A stretch of DNA of 64,000 bases from Jacaranda mimosifolia (lineage: Eukaryota > Streptophyta > Magnoliopsida > Lamiales > Bignoniaceae), in the NCBI GenBank assembly GCA_018894105.1, contig CM032128.1, positions 32,449,299 to 32,513,298 on the forward strand, read 5' to 3'. The position numbers were made by a program, and so were the translations under genes. Position 1 is the first letter of the stretch. The number at the start of each line of letters is the position of its first letter. The notes under the pieces were generated by a model. It was given only the letters and a program-made list of their open reading frames with translations. It was not told where the DNA came from and did no database searches. This document shows positions 25,548-36,136 of the stretch, one piece after another.

Positions 25548-25981
25548 GTAATGTTTGATTATAGTTTGTATGTTTTTGTATTATGTGTTTTGAGAGAACA
25601 AGTTTTTGGAGTGAGATTGAGGAATATAATGAATGTTTGTTTATATTTTGGAGAATAGTTAGTAAATTATTTTGGGGAGGTTGAATTTGTTTGTTTATAT
25701 TTTGAGAAAGACAATTTTCACGGTAACGGTTAAATCAATATTATTTTTATTGGGTTTTTAGAGTGAAAATGAAATTGAGTAAATTTTTTTATAGGAAGAA
25801 TAATATAAAAAAAATAATATATATGTACATATATATTAAAAAATTAAAAAGTTTTGTGAATAATTGAGGATCGAATAAGGTATTTTGAGAAATTTAATTT
25901 GATATTCTGGAGAAAAAAAAGGATATATGTTTGGTTATATTTTGAAAAAAATATTTTATTAAAATATAGCCAAATGCAGCC
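25548..25981 (+). mobile_element. MITE of the GTTTGG family, copy D
   Basis: Begins GTAATGTTTGATTATA and ends TATAGCCAAATGCAGCC. It sits inside duplication copy 1 at the position that corresponds to the element at 28155-28483 in copy 2, so it probably predates the duplication. Confidence 0.6.
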
Positions 25982-26314
25982 AAAACAAAAATTGAAAGGG
26001 AATTTATTAGTCAAATCAAACAATCAAAAAAATTCAACAACCATCCTAGTCATGAGTACAGCAAAAATCAGGTAGGACCATTTATGAAGGTGCAAAATAT
26101 TTTGACGAAGACTTTCCACTTGGGCCCACTCTTCACAAAATTTTCTACCGATTTTAACCCTCAATGGAGCAAAGTGAAATGCACCCCCAACCGCCCCCAC
26201 CCCCGGCAACACACAACACCCCAAAAACACACACAAAAATATATAACATGTAAGCATGTGTGCCTACATACATCCAATTAACATAAGTAGTGAAAAACGA
26301 CGGGCAGACGGGTG

Positions 26315-26364
26315 ACACGTGGCAGTTGGATTATATAAAGTACAAATCACATAAAGCTGAGTCA
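26315..26364 (+). promoter_or_regulatory. G-box, TATA-like and TGAGTCA module, copy 1
   Basis: ACACGTGGC (26315-26323), TTATATAAAG (26331-26340) and TGAGTCA (26358-26364) lie within 50 bp. The first and last are retained with almost the same spacing in duplication copy 2. G-box/ABRE and GCN4-type motifs bind bZIP factors. No downstream gene is visible, so function is uncertain. Confidence 0.35.
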
Positions 26365-26388
26365 TGCACCTTTTTTTTTCGATAGAAT

Positions 26389-27411
26389 ATTATTATTTGT
26401 ATTCCAAAATTTATTATTAGCACTCTAATTGATTTTTAATTTATAGAAATTGATCATTAAATTTATTTATTTTAAAGATATTATTTAATTTAAATTACTG
26501 ATAATTATACCCTTAATGTATTATTCTTTGTTCTATCTTTATTCATTCTTAGCATTGATTCATTCATGTCAAACTTGATAAAGCACATAAAAATGAACAA
26601 ATTATCCCACCTCTAAATTCAATTATCTCATTGAAGATATGACTATAAATTTCAATATGAAAATGATGGTTTCAGTACAAAATAGCATATTTCCACACTC
26701 CTAGACTAGCAAATGAGTATTTATAAGTAACCGAAGAAAGGGTAATAACGAGTTAAATAAATTTATCATAGGTAAAATTATTTATTTTTTATTTGATACA
26801 AGATAGTGGACCAATTACCTGTTATATAGGTGATGAGTAACCCATAGGTCCGAGTATTTTTATTTTTTTATATTTGAAGGTAAATTGATAATGTATTTTT
26901 TAATTTACATAATATTATTCAAATATTACTTAAATAAAACTAATAAAACAAGCTATAAAGTTTAAATATTGCATTAAATATGCAGTTAAAGTATGTCAAG
27001 TATTTTAGTTTGTAAAGTTCAACTTAAATATTTAAACATATATTGATTTTAAGTTATATTATATTTGAAATATAAATTTAAATCCAACTATATGTTAAAA
27101 GTTTTTTGAACTAAAAATTTAAATACCACTTAAACATTGTTGTTATAATAAAAAAGTGTGTTATATCCTCCAAATTATTTGTGAGAATTAGAGAAACATT
27201 TTATATTTATATATATGTATTAATGTTATTTCATATTGACAAATTGGGGTGGAATGTCTTCATAAATAACAAAATTGGAAGTGATAATTATTATATTAAA
27301 TGGTATATTTGTCTTATAAATTGATCTAAATAATTTTAAAAAGTAAATGATTATTTTGGAAAATAAACTAATACATAAATTTAGAATAGAATAAGAATAA
27401 TAAATTTTGAA
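26389..27411. other. AT-rich spacer between the duplicated segments
   Basis: Very AT-rich, with no ORF or transposon end recognised. Confidence 0.5.
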
Positions 27412-27740
27412 GTGGTCTTGTAATAGAGCTATATAAAGCACTGTATATTAAGGGATAGAATTGAATTCAAATAGCAATAAAAAGTGACTTAAGAAAAATA
27501 CACATACATACAAACTTTTGTCAAAAGATTTCGTTGAGGTCACTCTTGTAATGACATCGAAAGTTTTGAGGTAGAACTAAAAAAAGAATAACAAAAACAA
27601 AAAAAACAAAAAAACGTCAAACTCATATAGTAATAAATAGTAAATTAAGAAAGCAAAAGTTTTTGAAATAGTTTTGTGCAAGATGAAAGAGTCAAACTCG
27701 TATAATAGCAAGTAATAAATTAAGAAAAGGAATGGCAAAT

Positions 27741-28146
27741 GCTATGTTTGGTTCTAACATACAAATTTTTTTCCTTCAAAATGCTAAATTAAAATTTCAA
27801 AATATCCCCTCTATCTTTCATTATCCCCAAATTTTTTTCATTTTTTAATATATACATACATATTTTATTATTATTTCAATAATAAAAAAATCCCTCAATT
27901 CTATTTTCACCCAAAAAACACAATAAAAAAAGTATTGATTTGACCGCTACAGTAAAAAATGTTTCTTTCCAAAATATAAACAAACATATTAAAATTCTCT
28001 AAAATAATTTTCTAACAATTTCTCAAAATATAAACAAATATTCATCACATTCCCCAATATAATTTTACATTCTCTAACCCCACTCTCAAAATTCATTCTC
28101 CCAAAATATATAATTCAAAACATACTATTTATAACCAAACATTACC
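27741..28146 (-). mobile_element. MITE of the GTTTGG family, copy E
   Basis: Begins GCTATGTTTGGTTC and ends ATAACCAAACATTACC, with interior sequence inverted relative to copies D and F. It lies 8 bp from copy F, and duplication copy 1 lacks it, so it is a later insertion. Confidence 0.6.
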
Positions 28147-28154
28147 AAAACAAA

Positions 28155-28483
28155 GGTAATGTTTGGTTATATTTTTTATTTGATTTTATTATGTGTTTTG
28201 GGAGAATGAATTATTGGAGAATATGAAAGTTATTTTTTTGTATGTTTGTTTATATTTTGGGGAAAGATATTTTTTACTATAACAATTAAATTAATATTTT
28301 TTTGTTGATTTTGGGGGTGAAAATGAAATTAAATAATTATTTTAATATTAGAATAATAATAAAAAATATATAATATATATATGCATATATTGAAGAATGT
28401 ATAATTTGAAAGAAAAATGATGATATATTTAATTATATTTTTTTAAAATAATATTGTTATGAAAAAGCATAACCAAACATTCC
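28155..28483 (+). mobile_element. MITE of the GTTTGG family, copy F
   Basis: Begins GGTAATGTTTGGTTATAT and ends GCATAACCAAACATTCC. It occupies the position corresponding to copy D in the other duplicated segment. Confidence 0.6.
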
Positions 28484-28776
28484 CAAAATTTGTACGGGAA
28501 TTTATTAGTCAAATCAAACAATCAAAATGATTCAAGAAACATCCTAGTCATGTATAATAAAAATCAGGTAGGACCATTTAGGTTGGTGCAAGCTATTTTG
28601 ATGTAGACTTTCTGCATAGGTCCATCCTTCACAAAATTCTCTACCGATTTTAACCCTCCACGGAGCAAAAGTGAAATACCACATTTGTCCCTCTCCCCCA
28701 CGCATACCCCCCTACACACGCACAAAAATATATAATACGTAATTTATGTGTGCCGACATACATCCAATTAACATTA

Positions 28777-29132
28777 GGCCCGTTTGAATTTATTTTCTCT
28801 GGACATTTTTATTTTTTAGTGAAAAATTAGTTATAAATTTTTAATTAAAAAATAAAATATTATTTGAAATTTTTATTTAAAATATAATGATTATGTATGA
28901 TTGAAAATGAGTTGTAATTAAAAAGTATAGTATTTGTGTATTAAAAGTTGTACAAATGTTAGTAAAAGAAAATGAAAGGTGATAAAAAAGTAAAAATGGA
29001 GAAAGAGTTTAATAGTGTGTTTTAAAAATAAAAATATTTATAAAAATAGAGGAAAAATTGATAATTTTTTATTTTAATTTTCAACAAAAAAAATGAGAAG
29101 AGTATTTGAAAACAAAACCAAACTAGCACTAA
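28777..29132 (+). mobile_element. Short TIR element with TTA target duplication
   Basis: A 356-bp insertion starting GGCCCGTTTGAATTT and ending AAACTAGCACTAA. It is flanked by TTA at 28774-28776 and 29133-29135. Duplication copy 1 preserves the matching unoccupied site (AACATAAGTAGTG), which confirms the boundaries. Confidence 0.7.
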
Positions 29133-29559
29133 TTAGTGAAAATGCCTGGCAGACAGGTGACACGTGGCAGTTGGATTATTTAAAGTACAAACACGTAAAG
29201 CTGAGTCATGCACTTTTTTTTTGGAATATAATATAGTACATTTTGTAATACACAATAATAAATAAATGTGCACACACACAGTCCAATGAGCTTAGGACCA
29301 TTATGCACACACCGACCTAAATTTAATATTAAAATAAAACTTACTTTGTTATAGAACAAAGTTCTGGAACTTACCAGTATGTTAAATGTGTATAAGTATA
29401 TTAGTATATTTTAGTAACAATTTGGTGACGTAGCCCTTTTTGTACACTTAATGGGACAATATAAAATTCTTGAATACTCTTCTTTTGTGTTCGCCTAATA
29501 GAAATTGTAAATAAAGTAAGTGGACATTCATAATTTTTTTTAGGAAAACAAATATAAAA

Positions 29560-30388
29560 GGTAATATTTTGTTATGTTTTATGTTTGATTATGATATTTT
29601 TTTGAGGGAATCAATTTTGGGAGTGGAGTTGGAGAATGTGAAAGTTGTATTGGAGAATGTGATGAATGTTCGTTTTTGTTTTGGAGAATACTTAAAAATT
29701 TGTCTTGGAAAGTGTTGGTACATTTGTATATGTTTTGGGGGAAGTACTTTTTACTGTAATAGTCAAATCAATGATTTTTTGTTGGATTTTGGAAGTGAAA
29801 ATGAATTTGAATGTTTTTTTATTGTAATAATAATAATAATAAAATATATATGATATATATGTATATATGTGACGTGGGTATGAAATTTTTTGATGCTGGT
29901 CAGGAACCTAAACGTCTTTTGGTATTTGTGTGATTAAAACCCTTCAACACTCAAGTTAGTATTTGATAGAAGAAAGAAAATTTTTGATAGAACTATTCGG
30001 AATTCTCAAATCTCGATTAACTTTTTGCCTTGTGATTAAGGATATTTATAATCATAAGTCATAGAATTTGATTAGGATTAGATATCTCCGTTTATAATCT
30101 TAAGTGGTAGAATTTGATTAGGATTATATTATTTGATCATTAACCATTGAAATTTCTTGATTCTGCTAATAAATAAATTGGGCCTCAATGAATAAACTGA
30201 GCCTTGATAATTATAAGCTCCAATTAAGAACTCATTTATTTGGTCCATATCAATATCGAAAAATGAAAAAGTTTGGGGATGATGAAGGATATGAAAACAT
30301 ATTTTGAAAAATTTTATTTTAATATTTTAAAGAAAAAATGAGTATATATTTAATTATATTTTGGACGAAAACACAAGCAAGCACTCCC
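29560..30388 (+). mobile_element. MITE of the GTTTGG family, copy G, interrupted
   Basis: The left part (29560-29869) contains the family phrases AGTGGAGTTGGAGAATGTG and TTGTTGGATTTTGG. The right part (30253-30388) ends AGCAAGCACTCCC. Between them sits the 383-bp TG..CA element at 29870-30252. Confidence 0.5.
29870..30252. mobile_element. Candidate small solo LTR nested in MITE copy G
   Basis: Starts TGACGTGGGTATG and ends GGTCCATATCA (TG..CA). It is flanked by ATATG (29865-29869) and ATATC (30253-30257), a four-of-five match. An internal repeat AGAATTTGATTAGGATTA occurs twice. The ends interrupt a MITE whose sequence resumes on the other side, which supports an insertion. The LTR assignment rests on the termini only. 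Confidence 0.42.
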
Positions 30389-30530
30389 AAATTCTTTTTC
30401 TATTAAGCTTGAGCCTATGTATGACATTTTTAACTTGACTTATACATTTTTTAAAATAATAATTACGTGCTGATGAAACCACCTCGAAAGGAACGTAATT
30501 CTAGACTCATTTAAATTACAGTTGAATGGG

Positions 30531-30539
30531 ATGATATTT
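30531..30539. repeat. Left 9-bp target-site duplication of the MULE (ATGATATTT)
   Basis: Identical to 51609-51617. Nine bases is the usual length for Mutator-like elements. Confidence 0.88.
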
Positions 30540-30700
30540 GGGACACTTATTTAAAAGTATCAAACACACTTTCCACTTTAGTGATCAGTCCCCACTTGAT
30601 TTTTGTTAGAAAAAACTCCTTAGTTTTGTTAAAAGTTTAGAGATCACTCCCTACTCACTTGATTTGACAAAAATGCCCTTAAGTATAATATTTTTCATTC
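30540..30700 (+). repeat. Left terminal inverted repeat of the MULE
   Basis: The right counterpart, at about 51460-51608, shows the same ordered blocks on its complement. Divergence and indels make the inner limit approximate. Confidence 0.65.
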
Positions 30701-30940
30701 ATTTTTTCTCACTTCTTCTTCATCCGGACAAGCAAACAGTAAACCATATCATACCAGAAACAAAAAGAACAGAAAAAACGCAACAAGCTCAACGGCGGGA
30801 ACGAGAATAACGTCAGAGCCAAAAACCACCAACCCGACAGCTGCATTGTCTTATTCTCTTTTTATTTTCATCATTTTCGGGTTTCATCTTCTTATCAGTT
30901 TCTTCTCAATTGCTTCTGAGTTTCTTATATTTTTCCGACA

Positions 30941-33900
30941 ATGTCAACCAGTAGTGAAGTAAGTGTTCTCAATCAAGTGTTGTGGAGTTACCGCTACAAA
31001 GACCAGCTACATATAATGTCAATTAAGGATATAATAACTTTAATGGATATGTACATTAATCTCGCAAGAAAATGGAGTGAAATCAATGCCGAGCACTTTA
31101 GTTTGCAATATATAGCTCCACATCAAAGATTGTACGTGAGTTTAACTGATGACGATGATGTCATGAATATGGTCTTACTGCATTTGACATTAAAGATGAA
31201 CATTGTTGACATTCCTGGTAAACCAAAATGATGAATCAAGCAGCAGAGAAAAGAAGAGCAGTGATATTTTAAGGTAATACTTCTACATAATCTAAACTGT
31301 ACTGCAAACTGTACTGCAGTTTGTAAAGTTTTGTACTTAAAGTGTTCCGAAATTGCACTCTATTTATTTGAAAATCTTTCTATACTTGTAGCATTCTACA
31401 TTATACTTCATTGCAGTTAATATTGTACTTCATCTCACAAAAATTATACTTTATTATGTAAGTTTTATACTTCAAGTGTTTTCTACTAAAGGATTATCTA
31501 AAATTGTATTGCAACTTGTAGAGGTTTATACTTGAAGTGTTCCAAATTGTATGTAATCTATACAAAATTATACTTTCTGTTTTATGAAATTATTCATTTA
31601 ACCAAAACTGTACTGAGTTGGTAGGGTTTTATACTTCAATTGTTCGAAAATTGTACTTCATTTTACACAAATTTGTACTCCAGATATCTGAAATTGTACT
31701 CTATTATTTAAGTTTTATACTTCAAAGTGTTCTACTAATTGATTATCTAAAGTTATACTGCTATTGCTAACGGTTTATACCTGAAGTGTTTAAAAATTGT
31801 ACTTCTTTTTATTCAAAATTGTACTTCAATTTTTTGAGATTATACTTTATTTTACAAAATCTTTACTTATTTATTGAGGGTCTATACTTTAAGGGTTATA
31901 TTTATCGATTATCCAACATACACTGCAGTTGTTAGGGCTTTATACTTCAAGAGTTTGAAATTGTCCTTCACTTTATCTAAAATTGTACATTTATTTTCTG
32001 AAATTATATTTTCTTTTGTACTTCATTTTATAGAAACTTATACTATTTTCATTAAAGTTTTATACTTCAAGTGTCCTAAATTGTTCGTCATTTTATATAA
32101 ATTTGTACTTCAATTATCTGAATATATTATTTGACTTTCATGTTTTCTACTAATAAATTATCCAATTTGTACTGAAATTGCTGAGGTTTTATACTTCAAG
32201 TGTTCAGAAATTGTTATTCACTTAATAAAAAATTGTACTTCTGTTTTTTAAAATTATACTTCATTTTCTACATCATTTTATTTAAATCTGTACTCTTGTC
32301 ATTGGAGTTATATACTTCACGTGTTCTCAAATGTACTTCATTTTATCTAAACATGTACTCCATTCATTGAAGTTCTACACTTCAAGTGTTCGAAGTTGTA
32401 CTTCATTTTATCTGAACTTATACTTCAATTATCTGAATCTATTATTTAATTTAGAAGCGACTACAAATGGATTATAAAAAAATTATACTGCAATAACTAA
32501 AGTTTTATACTTAAGGAGTTCGCAATTGTACTTCACATTATCTAAAATTGTACTTCGATTTTCTAAACTTATATTTAAGTTATTAATAATTTCACCTAAA
32601 TTTGTATATTCTTTTCATTGAAGTTCTATACTTCAGGTATTTTGAAATTGTATTTCACTTTGTCTAATATTGTACTTCAATTTTTTGAAATCATACTTCA
32701 TTTTATACATCATTTTACCGAAACTTGTACTCCATTCATTAAAGTTCTATACTTCAAATGTCTGAAGTTGTACTTCATTTTATCTGAACTTGTACTTTAA
32801 TTATCTGAACCTATTATTTAATTTTTAAGCGTCTACTAATGTATTATCTAAAAATTATACTGCAATAGATAATGTTTTATATTTCAATTGTTTGAAATTG
32901 TACTTCACTTTATATAAAATTGAACTTAGATTTTTTGAAATTATACTTAAGTTTTTACATAATTTAACCTAAATCTGTATTCTTTTCAATTAAGTTCTAT
33001 ACTTCAGGTGTTCTCAAATTGTACTACACTTTGTCTAAAATTATATTTCTATTTCTTTAAATTATACTTCATTTTATACATCACTTTACCTAAACTTGTA
33101 CTCCATTCATTGAAGTTCTATACTTCAAGTGTCCGAAATTGTACTTCACTTTATCTAAACTTGTATTTCAATTTTTTGAATCTATTATTTAATTTAGAAG
33201 CGACTACGAATGGATTATCAAAAAATTATACTGCAATAGCTAAAGTTTTATATTTTAGGAGTTCGCAATTGTACTTCACATTATCTAAAATTGTACTTCG
33301 ATTTTCTGAACTTATATTTCAGTTCTTACATAATTTTACCTAAATCTGTATATTCTTTTCATTAAAGTTCTATACTTCAGGTATTCTAAAATTGTATTTC
33401 ACTTTGTCTAATATTGTACTTCAATTTTTTGAAATCATACTTTATTTTATACATCATTTTACCGAAATTTGTACTCCATTCATTAAAGTTCTATACTTCA
33501 AATGTCTGAAGTTGTACTTCATTTTATCTAAACTTGTGCTTCAATTATCTAAATTTGTTATTTAATTTTGAAGCGTCTACTAATGAATTAATCCAAAAAT
33601 TATACTGCAATTGCTAAGATTTTATACTTCAAGTGTTTGAAATTGTACTTCACATTATTAAAATTGTACTTTGATTTTATGAACATATACTTCAGTTTTT
33701 ACATAATTTCACCTAAATTTGTATTCTTTTCATTGAAGTTCTATACTTCAGGTGTTCTGAAATTGTACTTCACTTCTTTTACATATGTTTCTTAAAATTA
33801 TACTTCATTTTATATATCATTTTATCTAAATCTGTACTCTTTTAATTGAAGTTCTGTACTTTAGGTGTTCTGAAATTGTACTTCACTTCTTTTACTTCTG

Positions 33901-36136
33901 TTTCTTAAAATTATACTTCATTTTATACATCATTTTATCTAAATCTGTACTCTTTTAATTGAAGTTCTATACTTCAGGTGTTCTCAAATTGTACTTCATT
34001 TTATTTTAGCTTGTACTTCAATTTTCTGAATCTCTTATTTAATTTTCAAGTGTTCTACTAATGAATTATCCAAAAAATTGTACTGCAATTGCTGCGTTTC
34101 ATACTTCTATTGTTATGAAATTGTACTTTGTTTATTTGAAATTATACCACAATGTTGAATTATTCTACATATTATACTTTATTTTACCTAAAATTGTACT
34201 TCATTTGTCAACCTCAAGGGATGCAGTCGAGGAGGAAATTGGTTCGACCAATGCATCGCACAATGAATTGGCTTTAATTAGCAACTCAATTGATGCACAG
34301 ATGAATTGCATATATGGAGAGGGTCAAACATTCAAGGATGCTGAGGATTTTAGAATTATGCTTAAGAATTATGCAGTGTCTACTTTGCGGTTGTTTAAAT
34401 ACAAGAAAAATGACAGCAAAAAAATCATAGCCGGTTGCAGTGATGAAAATTGCAAATGGAGAATCTATGCATCAAGGCATGAAGCTGATAAATTATTTGG
34501 CATTCGAAAATGCAATCTAGAGCACACATGTGGTGAAGCTAATCTTTGGACAAGGGGACATCCTAAAGCCGATTCCGCTTGGGTTGCTAATGTAGTGGAG
34601 GATAAATTGAGATCAAAGCCATGTTATCGGCCCTCTACCATACTGAAAGATATTCACAGAGAATACGGTATGGAACTTAGGTACCATAAAGAATGGATGG
34701 GTAAGGAATTAGCTATGCATGACATCCATGGAGCTGAGAAGGGATCTTATGATAAGTTGAGGTGGTACTGTGATGTTGTGAATAGGACAAACCCTGGAAG
34801 TATTGCAGACTGTGAGATTGACCCAATCAGTCAAAAATTTTGTCGGCTATTTATATGTTTCAGTGCCTGCCTTCTTGGTTTTCTCAGGGGATGCAGGCCA
34901 TTGATATTCTTGGACGGTACCCATATTAAAAATAAATACAGAGGAGTCTTACTCAGTGTTGTCAGTAAGGATGCTAATGATGACTTATTCACGTTAGCAT
35001 ATGCAGTTGTTGACTCTGAAAATGATACTAATTGGGAGTGGTTCTGCTTTAAGCTGATAAGTGTCTTAAATTCTGAATATCTGCCTGGCTTATCAAGGTT
35101 TACTTTCTTCTCCGATCGACATCCAGGTCTTCTTAAGGCCCTCCCCATGATATTTCTCGGTAGCCACCATCCATATTGCTCGAGACACTTAGTGGATAAC
35201 TTTAAGAAACAAGTAAGTGTACTCTATCTTTGTTTGTGAGACAATTATGTGAAATAAACTCTACTTCATAACATTAAGTACATTACTGTTCTATTATTTT
35301 AAATTCAGGTATTAAGGAAGTACCTTCTACATAACAAGAAACATTGGTGTTCTATTTTTATGAAAGCTGCATATGAGCCTACAAGGCAGGAGTATACCCG
35401 ACATATAGACAGCATCTTGGGGTCAATGCCGCTTGCCAAAGACTTTATTATGCAGTCTGACCCACCATGTTGGGCAAATTCCTTATTCAGTGGAGATCGA
35501 TGGGAGGTAATAAACAATAATCAAGTAGAAAGTTGGAATAATTGGGTTAAACCAGCCCAATTTATGCCAGTTGCAGCCATAGTTGATCACATACGCATGC
35601 AAATAATGGTTATGATGCATGATAGACGAGAAGAATCTCATAAGATGGTTGGCCAATTATGTCCCAAGCAAGAGAAGAAGTTGACAATCAATCATATGCG
35701 TTCTCGTAACTTAAAAGTTGTCATGTCTGCCGGTTGGAGCTTTGAGGTGATTGAGCGAGATAAATTGTATGCTGTAGATTTACAAAGCAGAGTTTCTTCG
35801 TGCAGAGCATGGCAGATTGATAAAATACAATGCAGACATGCTTGTGCTTGTATCGAGTCAAAGTCATTTTCACCGTATGACTTCATCGATCAATATTTCC
35901 GAGTTGAAATGTATCAACAAGCATACCCGGTAGTTATAAACCCTATTCCTACGTTTGATATGCAAATGTTCCCTGTAGATGATGATGACGCCATTCATGC
36001 ACCTGATTATCGATCTCAGCCTGGGCATAGAAGGACACAGAGGATTCCATCACAGATTGAGAAACGTGTAATTAAGTGTAAAAGGTGTGGTAGAACAGGG
36101 CATAATTGTCGAGCTTGCAAAGAATCAGTAAACTAG
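30941..36136 (+). CDS. MULE transposase (MURA/MuDR type), apparently intact
   Basis: Exon 1 (30941-31217) encodes the PB1-like N-terminal region found in MuDR transposases (VSLTDDDDVMNMV). The main exons, 34219-35212 and 35309-36136, join in phase and are open over about 600 residues. The DDE triad is visible: Asp in LDGTH (34913-34915), Asp in FFSDRHPG (35114-35116), and Glu in NNNQVESWNNW (35528-35530). The intervening Cys/His motif HPYCSRHL is present. C-terminal to these are a SWIM-like finger (CRAWQIDKIQCRHACAC) and a CCHC knuckle (CKRCGRTGHNCRAC). The protein would bind TIRs and catalyse transposition in the nucleus. The splice from exon 1 across the 3-kb repeat-filled intron is not resolved: donor CTG|GTAAAC and acceptor CAAG|GGATGC differ in phase, so a small extra exon or another site is needed. 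No nonsense codon was found in the catalytic exons. Confidence 0.88.
31260..34205 (+). repeat. Repeat array 1 in transposase intron 1 (TTGTACTTC motif)
   Basis: About 2.9 kb of degenerate AT-rich repeats built on ATTGTACTTCA and TATACTTCAAGTGTTC phrases. A higher-order unit is visible: 32447-32845 recurs at 33186-33585 (offset 739 bp), and each half resembles the other at about 370 bp. A shorter local repeat of about 100-125 bp occurs at about 33750-34000. Open frames here simply reflect the repeats. Confidence 0.85.

Larger units (their letters stand above)
25250..26388 (+). repeat. Duplicated non-coding segment, copy 1
   Basis: Alignable with 27412-29232. Shared stretches include TTGTAATGACATCGAAAG, AGTTTTGTGCAAGATGAAAG, ATTTATTAGTCAAATCAAAC and GACACGTGGCAGTTGGATTA in the same order. 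The copies differ mainly by transposon insertions. This copy contains one MITE (25548-25981). No coding region is seen. Confidence 0.85.
27412..29232 (+). repeat. Duplicated non-coding segment, copy 2
   Basis: Same order of conserved blocks as 25250-26388. It is enlarged by an extra inverted MITE (27741-28146) next to the ancestral one (28155-28483) and by a second element (28777-29132). The G-box at 29160-29168 and TGAGTCA at 29202-29208 are kept, while the TATA-like stretch has changed. Confidence 0.85.

Noticed and set aside
31874..34185. Open reading frames rich in Tyr, Phe, Leu and Cys
   Set aside because: They are translations of degenerate TTGTACTTC repeats and have no family motifs; only the part after about 34219 is transposase.
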